Assembly (NCBI GenBank): GCA_021828155.1
Contig: JAKAST010000001.1
Coordinates: 60,239-124,238, forward strand
DNA from: Microcaldota archaeon
Lineage (GTDB): Archaea; Micrarchaeota; Micrarchaeia; Micrarchaeales; Micrarchaeaceae
DNA length: 64,000 bases
Direction: 5' to 3'
Made by a program: the position numbers and the translations under genes. The notes below the pieces were generated by a model, which did not search any database, was not told the origin of the DNA, and saw only the letters and a list, made by a program, of their open reading frames with translations. Positions 15,629 to 23,627 of this stretch are shown one piece after another (the first letter of the stretch is position 1; each line of letters opens with the position of its first letter).

Positions 15629-18313
15629 ATAGAGTACGCCAAGGAGCCTTTCAGCGACAGGGAGAGCCTGGCAGCGCTCAACCCCTTCGTCAGGAAATGG
15701 TTCGAGAAGAACTTCGAGGAGCTCACGCCGCCCCAGAAGTACACATTCAGGCTCATAGCCGATAGGCGCAATCTCATAGTGTCGGCGCCAACCGGCTCCG
15801 GCAAGACCATGTCGGCATTCCTCTCAATAATCGGCGCCCTGTTCGACAGGGCGCTTAGAGGGGAGCTAGAGGAGAAGGTATACTGCATATACGTATCGCC
15901 GCTCAGGGCGCTGAACAACGACATCTACAGAAACCTTGCGGTGCCTCTCAGCGAGGTATACACCATGATAAAGAGGCAGAAAGGCGTCGACATAATACGT
16001 GACAATATACGCGAGGTGACCATAGCGGTGCGCACGGGCGACACCACCCAGCAGGAGCGCAGGCGGCAGCTTGCGCACCCCCCGAACATACTGGTCACTA
16101 CCCCCGAGAGCCTCGCTATACTGATAAACTCCGAGAAATACGCAGAGAACCTCAAGTCGTGCGAATACATAGTGATAGACGAGCTGCACGAGCTCGCCAA
16201 CAACAAGCGCGGCGTGCACCTCTCGCTCTCTGTGGAGCGCCTTGAAGCGCTCATCGGGCACAGGACAGTGCGCATTGGGCTCGGTGCAACGCTCTACCCG
16301 CAGGAAGAGGCAGCCAAGTTCCTGGTGGGGTTCGAGAACGGTGCACCGAGAGACTGCGTGATGGTCGACGCCTCGTGGAGCAAGAAGCTCAACGTGATAG
16401 CCAAGAGCCCGGTCAGGGACATGATATACACGGACAGCGCAGTAGTGGAGAAGAGGATGTATGACGAGATAAACAAGATAATAAAGAAGGCGAAGACAAC
16501 TCTAATATTCACCAACACAAGGAGCGGCACCGAGCGCGTGGTTTTCAACATCAAACGCAGGTTCGGCTACAGCGAGGACGTCGCGGCGCACCACGGCTCG
16601 CTCTCCAGGGATTCGAGGCTCGAGGTCGAGGACCTGCTCAAGAAGGGCGCGCTAAGGTGCGCGGTCTCGTCGACCAGTCTGGAGCTCGGCATAGACATAG
16701 GCACGATAGACAATGTAATACAGCTCGGCTCGCCGAAGAGCGTCTCCAGGGCGGTGCAGCGCATAGGCAGGGCAGGCCACTCGTTCAGGGCGGTCGCAAA
16801 CGGCGAGATGATAGTGCTGAACCGCGACGACTTGGTAGAGTGCTCTGTCATGCTCGACGCGGCGCTCAAACACCATCTCGACGCATTCGTGGTGCCGAAG
16901 AATCCGCTCGACGTGCTGGCGCAGCACATCGTGGGCATGTCGCTCACCAAGAAATGGGGCGTGGACGAGGCCTATGAGGTAATAAAAAGGGCATACGCCT
17001 TTTCTACGCTGGAAAAATCAGACTACATGGCACTGCTGGCATACCTGGCCGGAAGCTACGTGGGCCTAGAGAGCAGGCATGTATACGCTAAGATCTGGTA
17101 TGATGAGAATGAGCACATGTTCGGCAGGCGCGGCAAGCTCGCGAAGCCGATATACATGCTCAACCTTGGCACAATACCGGACGAGGTCGCAGTCAACGTC
17201 TTCCTCATGGGCAGCGAGAGGTGGATAGGCAACATAGAGGAGGAGTTTCTCACGAAGCTGAAGCCCGGCGACATATTTACGCTGGGCGGCAGGCTGTACA
17301 AGTTCGACCACGCGAGGGGCATGCGCGCCTACGTTGCGGAAGCGAAGGGCGTCTCGCCCACGATCCCACCATGGTTTTCTGAGCAGCTGCCCCTGAGCTT
17401 CGAGCTCGCCAATGCTATAGGCGAGTTCAGGAAGAGCATGGCAGATGCGGTAAGCGCCTCGATAAAGGACAGGGAATCGGCAAGCATGAGGTCATTCATC
17501 AGGCGAGGCATCATACCAAAGGACGTAGAGGCATTGCTTAAGGCCATGCCGATCGACGCCAACGCGAGGCACGCCATATTCGGCTACTTCATGGAGCAGG
17601 TGCTGTTTGCGGGCGCAGTCCCCAACAACAAATTCATACTGGTCGAGGAGACATCTGAAGAGGATTCAGATTCTGAATACATAATCTTCCACTCGCTGTT
17701 CGGGAGGCGCGTCAACGATGCGCTCTCTAGGATAATAGCGATAGAACTGGGCGACATACTGGGCGAGGACATAGGCATAATGATAAACGACAACGGCTTT
17801 GTGCTTAGCGTGGAGAAGGGCAGGCGCTCCCTAGGCAAGCAGCTCGCCAAGGCGATAGGCGCCGCAGTAAATTCGGACGCGCGGCATCTGCTCAAGGACA
17901 ACATACGCAGGACAGAGTTGATGAGGCGGCGCTTCAGGCACGTGGCTGCGAGGAGCTTCATGATACTCAGGAACTACAAGGGCTACAAGCAGCCGGTGGG
18001 ACGACAGCAGATCAACGCGCAGCTGCTGCTCAGCGCCGTCGAGAGCATAGACCCCAATTTCCCAATACTCAGGGAGACATACAGGGAGATACTGGACGAC
18101 GTGATGGACCTGCCTAGGACTAACGAGGTGCTAGAGGGGCTGAAGAGCGGCGCCATAACATACGACATAATCAAGACGCCGAGCCCAAGCCCGTTCGCGC
18201 ACAACATGCTGACGTTCGGCCATGCGGACGTGATACTGATGAGGGACAGGCAGGCGTATCTGAAGAAGCTCCACAGGCTTGTGATGAGGCGCATAAGCGG
18301 TGCGGCGAAATGA
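15629..18313 (+). CDS. lhr: Lhr-type DNA/RNA helicase
   Basis: Superfamily 2 large helicase-related protein, a 3'-5' DNA translocase implicated in repair. From GTG 15779 the frame is 844 aa with SAPTGSGKT (motif I), YVSPLRALNND (Ia), TTPESLAIL, VIDELHEL (II), GLGATLYP (III), TLIFTNTRSG (IV), SSTSLELGIDIG (V) and QRIGRAGHS (VI). The family's Q-motif region, NPFVRKWFEKNFEELTPPQ, lies upstream of that GTG in the same open frame, so the real start is earlier. No ATG, GTG or TTG is available between the stop at 15587 and 15779. A GGTGGT site suggests ATA at 15626 or 15629; a CTG at 15668 is another choice. It overlaps the next gene by four bases. Confidence 0.9.
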   Translation: MEYAKEPFSDRESLAALNPFVRKWFEKNFEELTPPQKYTFRLIADRRNLIVSAPTGSGKTMSAFLSIIGALFDRALRGELEEKVYCIYVSPLRALNNDIYRNLAVPLSEVYTMIKRQKGVDIIRDNIREVTIAVRTGDTTQQERRRQLAHPPNILVTTPESLAILINSEKYAENLKSCEYIVIDELHELANNKRGVHLSLSVERLEALIGHRTVRIGLGATLYPQEEAAKFLVGFENGAPRDCVMVDASWSKKLNVIAKSPVRDMIYTDSAVVEKRMYDEINKIIKKAKTTLIFTNTRSGTERVVFNIKRRFGYSEDVAAHHGSLSRDSRLEVEDLLKKGALRCAVSSTSLELGIDIGTIDNVIQLGSPKSVSRAVQRIGRAGHSFRAVANGEMIVLNRDDLVECSVMLDAALKHHLDAFVVPKNPLDVLAQHIVGMSLTKKWGVDEAYEVIKRAYAFSTLEKSDYMALLAYLAGSYVGLESRHVYAKIWYDENEHMFGRRGKLAKPIYMLNLGTIPDEVAVNVFLMGSERWIGNIEEEFLTKLKPGDIFTLGGRLYKFDHARGMRAYVAEAKGVSPTIPPWFSEQLPLSFELANAIGEFRKSMADAVSASIKDRESASMRSFIRRGIIPKDVEALLKAMPIDANARHAIFGYFMEQVLFAGAVPNNKFILVEETSEEDSDSEYIIFHSLFGRRVNDALSRIIAIELGDILGEDIGIMINDNGFVLSVEKGRRSLGKQLAKAIGAAVNSDARHLLKDNIRRTELMRRRFRHVAARSFMILRNYKGYKQPVGRQQINAQLLLSAVESIDPNFPILRETYREILDDVMDLPRTNEVLEGLKSGAITYDIIKTPSPSPFAHNMLTFGHADVILMRDRQAYLKKLHRLVMRRISGAAK

Positions 18314-19068
18314 TGCTCGACAGCGACATAGAGCTCCTTGAGGGCATGCCCATAGCATACATAGGGAGCATGCGCGCACTGGCCGTTGCGGACATGCATC
18401 TCGGCTACGAGGGTGTCATGGCAAAGGGCGGCACCCTGATACCGAAGGTCAACTTCAGGAAGGTGACCGAGCTGCTGTCCAGGGCCCTGGCAAAGACTGG
18501 CGCGCGAAGCATAATAGTGGATGGCGACATAAAGAACGAGTTCTCGACCGTTGACATAGAGGAATTCAACGAGCTCTACGACCTGATACAGTTCGCCAAA
18601 TCAAAGGAGGTGCATCTCGTCCTGATAAAGGGCAACCACGACAACTTCGTAGAGCGCTACAAGGAGCCGTTCAAACTCGAGATATACCGTCAGGAGGCCG
18701 CTCTCGACGGCTATCTCTTCTTCCATGGGGAGGAGCTGCCCTCAAATGTGCCGGCGCGCACGAAGCTCTTAATTATGGGGCATGAGCACCCAGCCATAGC
18801 GGTATACAGCGCAATAGGCAGGAAGGAGAAGCTGCGGTGCTTCCTCTACGGCACATACAAAGGCAGGCGCCTGCTTGTTCTGCCAGCGATAAACTACTTC
18901 GCCTCAGGCACAGAGATAAACCTGCGCGACAAGGGCGAGCTCCTATCGCCGGTTTTCAGGCAGGTGGACGTAGACAGCATGCATGCGATAGCTATAGGGT
19001 ACGGCTCCACGATTGATTTTGGCACCATAGGCCAGCTGCGCGAGGCCGCATACGCGCCCGTGCACTGA
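18310..19068 (+). CDS. Lhr-linked metallophosphoesterase (PdeM-like)
   Basis: 252-aa calcineurin-like phosphoesterase. Metal-binding motifs appear in order: AVADMHLGY (D28, H30), IIVDGDIKNEF, LIKGNHDN, FFHGEE and LIMGHEHP. In DNA-repair operons a phosphoesterase of this type often accompanies Lhr, and here the two genes overlap by four bases, so joint action on nucleic acid ends is likely (inference from context). In the second motif the usual Asn of GDxxH/N is replaced by IKN spacing. Confidence 0.85.
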   Translation: MMLDSDIELLEGMPIAYIGSMRALAVADMHLGYEGVMAKGGTLIPKVNFRKVTELLSRALAKTGARSIIVDGDIKNEFSTVDIEEFNELYDLIQFAKSKEVHLVLIKGNHDNFVERYKEPFKLEIYRQEAALDGYLFFHGEELPSNVPARTKLLIMGHEHPAIAVYSAIGRKEKLRCFLYGTYKGRRLLVLPAINYFASGTEINLRDKGELLSPVFRQVDVDSMHAIAIGYGSTIDFGTIGQLREAAYAPVH

Positions 19069-20550
19069 TCATATCCAGGGAAGCACGTTCACGAGAAGGA
19101 AGAAGAGCACAAGCCCCGTCAGCGCTCTGACCACGCGCTTGCTTCTCACGCTTGTTGAGTATATGCGCCAACCATCAAGGCCGGGTATAGGGAGCAGGTT
19201 GACCACCGCCACAAGGAAGTTCAGCATGAACAGAAGCGCGAACAGCGTGTAAAAGAAATACACTGACTTGTACAGGAGCGTTGGCGTTACAGCTCTGGTA
19301 ACTGCGCCGACCTCTATGCCTATCAGGCTGTGCGTCGAGTCGTTGGAGCGCATGGATGTCAGCGCGTACGAGCCAGTGCTGGTCACTATGTTTATCACTG
19401 AGCCAGGTGTCTCGTTAGAGGCGAACTCCTCGAAGCCTGCTAGGTTGCTGACGCGATATCCGTTCCACGAGATTACCTGCGAGCCGGGCTGTATCACATT
19501 GTAGGCCGGATATCCTGGTATGGTGCCAGTTATGATAACGCTCTGCTGGTAGATGTGCTGCACCACGTACGGTATCATAATTATCATCGGCACGAGGAAC
19601 ACCAGCATCAGCAGGAAGTTCGATGATACGCCAGCCGAGAGTATCTCGTTCTGCTGGATGTCAGGCAGCCTGGCCACCTGCTTCTCGTCGGGCTCCACGA
19701 ATGCACCAACAGGTATCAGGCCGAACACCAGCACGCCAACGGACTTCAGCTTGACCTTGAACATCGAGGCCAGCACACCGTGCGACATCTCGTGCACGAC
19801 CAGTATGATTATCAGAGCAGCAATGCCCGCGAACAGCGGCGTGTCTACGCCGGGTATGAGCGGCGCAACGCCGGGCACCTGGTTAGATATAGGTGCAAGC
19901 GAGGAGGTGCTTACTGCCCTCACTACTGAAAGCAGTATGTTGTAGGAATTGAGCGCCAGCAGGTAGAACATGTAGCCGGAGAACCCAGCCACGAACGTGG
20001 CAGCGTGGAGCGCGTACTCGGCTGCACCTCCGCTCAGCGCCTCCGCGACGAACGTGGATAGTGAGGGCAGCTGCTGCGCTGCCGGCACGTATCTCTGTAA
20101 CGGCGCTATGTTTATGAACAGCACGGAGTAGCTCAAGAATGGCAGCACGAAGAACATTATGATGAGGAGCGAGACAAGGCCCACGGCGTAGAGGCGCTTG
20201 CTTATCCTGCCCCTGAGCAGCGGATAGGCCAGCACTCCGAATCCCAGCACTATGCCCCAGAGCGCCAGCGAGTGCCAAAACTTAGCATGGCCTCTGGCGA
20301 TCCTGCGCACCGTTGCTATGCCGCCGGAGCCGCTCAGCATGTACAGGCCGTAACCCCCGTGAAGCGAGAATAGGGCCTTGATTGCAGTGCCGCTGAGCAC
20401 GAGTGCAACAAGCGCCCCAATCCATTGCACAGCCGCGCCGAGATACGAGGCGGAGTACAGATAGTAGAGAGCGGCTATGGTCGCTATGAAAACAGCGATA
20501 CCAGAGGCGTACGACGCACCAGAGTTCTTATGGTCTTTCTTATTGAGCAT
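19069..20550 (-). CDS. Site-2 protease family intramembrane metalloprotease
   Basis: 493-aa polytopic M50 peptidase that cuts proteins inside the membrane. The zinc-binding HEMSH lies in LVVHEMSHGVL, followed by GLIPVGAFVEPDE; the third ligand is in NLLPIPGLDGWRI (LDG). Between them sits a PDZ-like domain (IQPGSQVISWNGYRV), and several transmembrane helices precede the active site. The ATG at 20550 is used; a TTG two codons earlier is possible. It is divergent from the MBF1 gene, with TATA boxes in the shared gap. The substrate is unknown. Confidence 0.9.
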   Translation of the reverse strand: MLNKKDHKNSGASYASGIAVFIATIAALYYLYSASYLGAAVQWIGALVALVLSGTAIKALFSLHGGYGLYMLSGSGGIATVRRIARGHAKFWHSLALWGIVLGFGVLAYPLLRGRISKRLYAVGLVSLLIIMFFVLPFLSYSVLFINIAPLQRYVPAAQQLPSLSTFVAEALSGGAAEYALHAATFVAGFSGYMFYLLALNSYNILLSVVRAVSTSSLAPISNQVPGVAPLIPGVDTPLFAGIAALIIILVVHEMSHGVLASMFKVKLKSVGVLVFGLIPVGAFVEPDEKQVARLPDIQQNEILSAGVSSNFLLMLVFLVPMIIMIPYVVQHIYQQSVIITGTIPGYPAYNVIQPGSQVISWNGYRVSNLAGFEEFASNETPGSVINIVTSTGSYALTSMRSNDSTHSLIGIEVGAVTRAVTPTLLYKSVYFFYTLFALLFMLNFLVAVVNLLPIPGLDGWRIYSTSVRSKRVVRALTGLVLFFLLVNVLPWI

Positions 20551-20664
20551 CAGCAATCAGCCGCAACAATCCACTATATTTGAGAGGCGAAAGGATTTAT
20601 ATGCCTCGCCGGTCACAACGGCACATTTTTAATAGAGAAGAGGGGAAATATATTGGGGGATTTG

Positions 20665-21108
20665 ATGGAGGACTGCGAGCTGTGCGGCCGGCCTACAGAG
20701 CACGTGTATGTAGTTGATGTGGAGGGCGTGGAGCTGAGGGTCTGCCCGAGGTGCGCCAAGGGCAAGAAGGTGGTGAGAGACGAATCAGTTCCAGCCAAAG
20801 CGCCAAAGCCCGGGCGCGTGCAGCATGCGCAGCACGCTGAGCTACAGCTCGTTGATGACTACGGCGCAAGGATAAGGGCAGGCCGCGAGTCTATGAAGAT
20901 ACCGATGAGGGTGCTGGCGGAGATGCTTAACGAGAAAGAGACTTTCTTATCAAGAGTCGAGGAGCAGAAGACAGCGCCTCCTGAAGCGCTGGTAAAGAAG
21001 CTAGAGAAGGCACTTGGCATAAAGCTACTCGAGGAGCCTGCGGCCGAGGCCAGTGAGAGTGCCAGGCGCGGAAAGGAGAATGCCACTCTCGGGGACTTCG
21101 TGGGCTAG
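20665..21108 (+). CDS. mbf1: Archaeal multiprotein bridging factor (aMBF1)
   Basis: 147-aa transcription and translation-associated factor. An N-terminal zinc ribbon (CELCGRPTEHVYVV ... CPRCAKG) is followed by a helix-turn-helix of the Cro/XRE type (DDYGARIRAGRESMKIPMRV ... KETFLSRVEEQKTAPP ... LEKALGIKL). The ATG at 20665 has a strong GGGGGATTT site just before it; a TTG four codons earlier is the alternative. The downstream FEN1 gene follows after nine bases, suggesting an operon. Confidence 0.92.
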   Translation: MEDCELCGRPTEHVYVVDVEGVELRVCPRCAKGKKVVRDESVPAKAPKPGRVQHAQHAELQLVDDYGARIRAGRESMKIPMRVLAEMLNEKETFLSRVEEQKTAPPEALVKKLEKALGIKLLEEPAAEASESARRGKENATLGDFVG

Positions 21109-21117
21109 GCGTTCAAA

Positions 21118-22167
21118 ATGTCTGTCGACCTTAGCAAGCTGGTGGTGAGGCGCAAGATAACTGTCGACGAGCTGAACGACCGCGTTATAGCTGTAGACGC
21201 CTACAACGTGCTCTACCAGTTCCTCTCGATAATAAGGCAGCCGGACGGCACGCCGCTCATGGACCAGAATGGAAACGTGACCAGCCACCTCTCCGGGCTC
21301 TTCTACCGCACAATAGAGCTGATAGAGCATGGAGTCAAGCCGATTTACGTGTTTGATGGCTTGCCATCAATGCTCAAGCAGAAGACCATAGAGGCGCGCA
21401 TGCAGAGGCGCGCCTCAGCGTACGAGGCCTGGCAGCAGGCCAAGGAAGCTGGTGCAGTGGAGCAGGCGCGCACCTACGCGCAGCAGAGCTCCAGGGTCGA
21501 CAGGCGCATAGTGGACTCGTCAAAGCAGCTCCTTGAGCTCATGGGCGTGCCGTACATAAATGCGCCTGGTGAAGGCGAGGCGCAGGCTAGCTACATGTGC
21601 GCCCACGGCCTGGTGTACGCTGCAGCGAGCCAGGACTACGACACACTGCTTTTCGGCTCGAAGAACGTGGTCCGCAACCTCGCACTCTCTGGCAGGCGCA
21701 AGCTGCCCAAGAAAAACATATACATAGAAGTGCAGCCCGAGCTGGTCAACCTGGACGAGACTCTCACAAGCCTGGGCATAACCAGGCAGCAGCTCATCTG
21801 GATAGGCATACTGCTGGGCACTGACTTCAACGAGGGCATAAAGGGTGTGGGCCCGAAGACCGCGCTCAAGGCCGCGAAGTCTGCGCGCAGCCTGGCAGAC
21901 ATAAAGGACTTCGCTAAGTCGAAGGGCGGGGAGTTCGAGCTCGACGTGGCAGAGGTGGAGCAGTTGTTCACAAAGCCAGAGGTCACGGAGCTGGAAAGGT
22001 CGTACATAGCGGCGGCGCTAGATTCAAAGGCTGATGCCGAAGGCATAGTACGCTTCATGTGCGACGAGCACGGCTTCAGTAAGGAGCGCGTTGCAAAGTA
22101 CGCACAGTTGCTGGAGAAGCGGAAGGGCTCCGCACGTCAGGCCGGCATATCGTCATGGGTCAGTTAA
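21118..22167 (+). CDS. fen: Flap endonuclease 1
   Basis: Structure-specific 5' nuclease that removes flaps during Okazaki fragment maturation and repair. The 349-aa sequence has the N-terminal nuclease block (VIAVDAYNVLYQFLS, YVFDGLPSMLK), the internal block (PGEGEAQASYM, ASQDYDTLLFG), the helix-hairpin-helix TDFNEGIKGVGPKTALK, and a C-terminal QAGISSWV that fits a degenerate PCNA-binding box. Length is normal. Confidence 0.95.
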   Translation: MSVDLSKLVVRRKITVDELNDRVIAVDAYNVLYQFLSIIRQPDGTPLMDQNGNVTSHLSGLFYRTIELIEHGVKPIYVFDGLPSMLKQKTIEARMQRRASAYEAWQQAKEAGAVEQARTYAQQSSRVDRRIVDSSKQLLELMGVPYINAPGEGEAQASYMCAHGLVYAAASQDYDTLLFGSKNVVRNLALSGRRKLPKKNIYIEVQPELVNLDETLTSLGITRQQLIWIGILLGTDFNEGIKGVGPKTALKAAKSARSLADIKDFAKSKGGEFELDVAEVEQLFTKPEVTELERSYIAAALDSKADAEGIVRFMCDEHGFSKERVAKYAQLLEKRKGSARQAGISSWVS

Positions 22168-22251
22168 GCGCACCGGAAGCCCATTTTCCGAAAGGTACCC
22201 GCCTGGTATTTAAATCAGTGCAACGGAAAATAAACTCTAGTGGGATGCCAA

Positions 22252-22824
22252 ATGGCCAAGAATGAGGGCAGCATAAAGATAGATCTCGGTGCAGCGCCTG
22301 ACATAAACACGCTTTTCAGCAGCATAATAAAGGACCTCTCCAGCGAGTTCAGCGAGTTCAGGGATTTCGACATGCCAATAGTGCTGTCGTTCAAGCTGCG
22401 CATAGATAACGGCGCAGCAGTAATAGAGAGCATCAGCGCAAGCCCCTCGCAGCCAGAGCCTGCCCATCAGCGCACTCCATATCCAAAGGGAACTCAGCGG
22501 CGCGCGGGCCCGCGCGGGCCGTCGCAGAGCGATGTATACTCGCGTGACAGGGAGCCGCTTCTCGAGGTGTCAGAACAGAACGGCGTGGCATCTGTCGTCG
22601 CAGAGCTTATTGGTGCCCTCAAGGAGACGATAAAGATAACCGCAGAGGGCAATTCCATAAGGATACGCGCCTCTACGAGGTACGGGCCGTTCGACAAGCA
22701 GCTCGAGCTTTCGGGCAACGTCAACCCAAACACCACAATAGCGCGCTACAACAATGGCGTGCTAGAGATAACAGCCCCGCTCAGCAGGGAGCGCAACGGC
22801 AAGGCTATTATAAAGCTATCATGA
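22252..22824 (+). CDS. Hsp20/alpha-crystallin-like protein
   Basis: 190 aa. The C-terminal 90 residues form an alpha-crystallin-like beta sandwich (LLEVSEQNGVASVVAEL ... IKITAEGNSIRIRAS ... IARYNNGVLEITAPL). The N-terminal half is separate: a helical segment with DLSSEFSEFRDFDMPI and a Pro/Arg-rich linker around residues 70-100. It is probably a small chaperone with an unusual N-terminal region. The ATG at 22252 is used; a GTG at 22240 is possible. A TATTTAAATC element lies about 45 bases upstream. Confidence 0.7.
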   Translation: MAKNEGSIKIDLGAAPDINTLFSSIIKDLSSEFSEFRDFDMPIVLSFKLRIDNGAAVIESISASPSQPEPAHQRTPYPKGTQRRAGPRGPSQSDVYSRDREPLLEVSEQNGVASVVAELIGALKETIKITAEGNSIRIRASTRYGPFDKQLELSGNVNPNTTIARYNNGVLEITAPLSRERNGKAIIKLS

Positions 22825-22849
22825 AAATGCTCCTTCTATAGGTGTTTTT

Positions 22850-22969
22850 ATGCAAAAGAGCGTTACAAGATCCAACAGGAAGATAGGCAAGGCCTACAGG
22901 AATGCAAAGAAGCTGAAGAGGATCAGGAAGCCGCACAGGAAGAGGCTCAAGGCCGTGGGCCGGCGCTGA
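22850..22969 (+). CDS. Small very basic protein (39 aa)
   Basis: An ATG at 22850, preceded by a GGTG site, opens a 39-codon frame ending TGA at 22967-22969. Eighteen of 39 residues are Lys or Arg, with no acidic residue: it starts MQKSVTRSNRKIGKAYR and ends RKRLKAVGRR. The spacing of basic residues suggests an amphipathic, RNA-binding helix such as a tiny ribosomal or nucleoid protein. No family was recognised. It follows the Hsp20-like gene by 25 bases and ends two bases before the convergent gene's stop. Confidence 0.6.
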   Translation: MQKSVTRSNRKIGKAYRNAKKLKRIRKPHRKRLKAVGRR

Positions 22970-22971
22970 GC

Positions 22972-23565
22972 TCATACGATGTCCACGTACATCTTGTCGT
23001 TGAACTCGTACGCTGTTGAATTGTCGTCGATTCCAAGCTCCTTCAGCATCGCCTCCCTGTCTGCAAGCTCCTTTATGCCGTCCCTTATGTCAAGCAGGTA
23101 GAGCTTGCTGTTGTATTCGTAATAAACAAACACGCTTCTGGTGCTGTCCCTGATGCTCATCAGCACCTTTGCCGATGGGTTGCCGAGCTTTATCAATAGG
23201 CTGCACAGGAGCACGCACTTGTCCACCACGTCGCCCATGCCGAACGTCAGCGTGTCAGCAGGCAGGAGCCAGAACTGGAGCGGCAGCGTCGCGTCAGCTA
23301 TCCTGTCCCTGACGAACGCCAGCGCCTCAACGCTCGCATCGTAAAAGCCGCTCTCGTAGGTGTAATGGTCGAAGTCGTCCATTATCTCCTTCGCTTTGGC
23401 AGCAACCTTCTCGTTGTTCGGCGTTACCAGCGTGGGCAGCTCCGCAACTGAGATGCTCTCCTGGTCCTCGATGTAGCTCTTGTAGCGCTGTATGACTGCC
23501 AGATAGAGCTGGCTCAGGCTGCCCTGCCTTTCGGCCTCGTTGTCTTCCATGCTTATACATGCCAT
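22972..23565 (-). CDS. Transglutaminase-fold protein lacking the catalytic Cys and His
   Basis: 197 aa. Residues 95-160 follow the transglutaminase-like pattern (LPLQFWLLPADTLTFGMGD, then VVDKCVLLCSLLIKLGNPSA, then VFVYYEYNSKLYLLD). In active members the GD is followed by the catalytic Cys and a His precedes the VFV strand; here they are Val113 and Ser144. The fold therefore seems kept without enzyme chemistry, suggesting a binding role. The N-terminal 90 residues are helical and unmatched. The start may be the second methionine (23550). It is divergent from polX. Confidence 0.6.
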   Translation of the reverse strand: MACISMEDNEAERQGSLSQLYLAVIQRYKSYIEDQESISVAELPTLVTPNNEKVAAKAKEIMDDFDHYTYESGFYDASVEALAFVRDRIADATLPLQFWLLPADTLTFGMGDVVDKCVLLCSLLIKLGNPSAKVLMSIRDSTRSVFVYYEYNSKLYLLDIRDGIKELADREAMLKELGIDDNSTAYEFNDKMYVDIV

Positions 23566-23627
23566 ACTGCTCTGGAAAGGGATAAAATTGTTCCCTGTCG
23601 TAGTAATGCAGCCGCAGGAGTGCGTCC

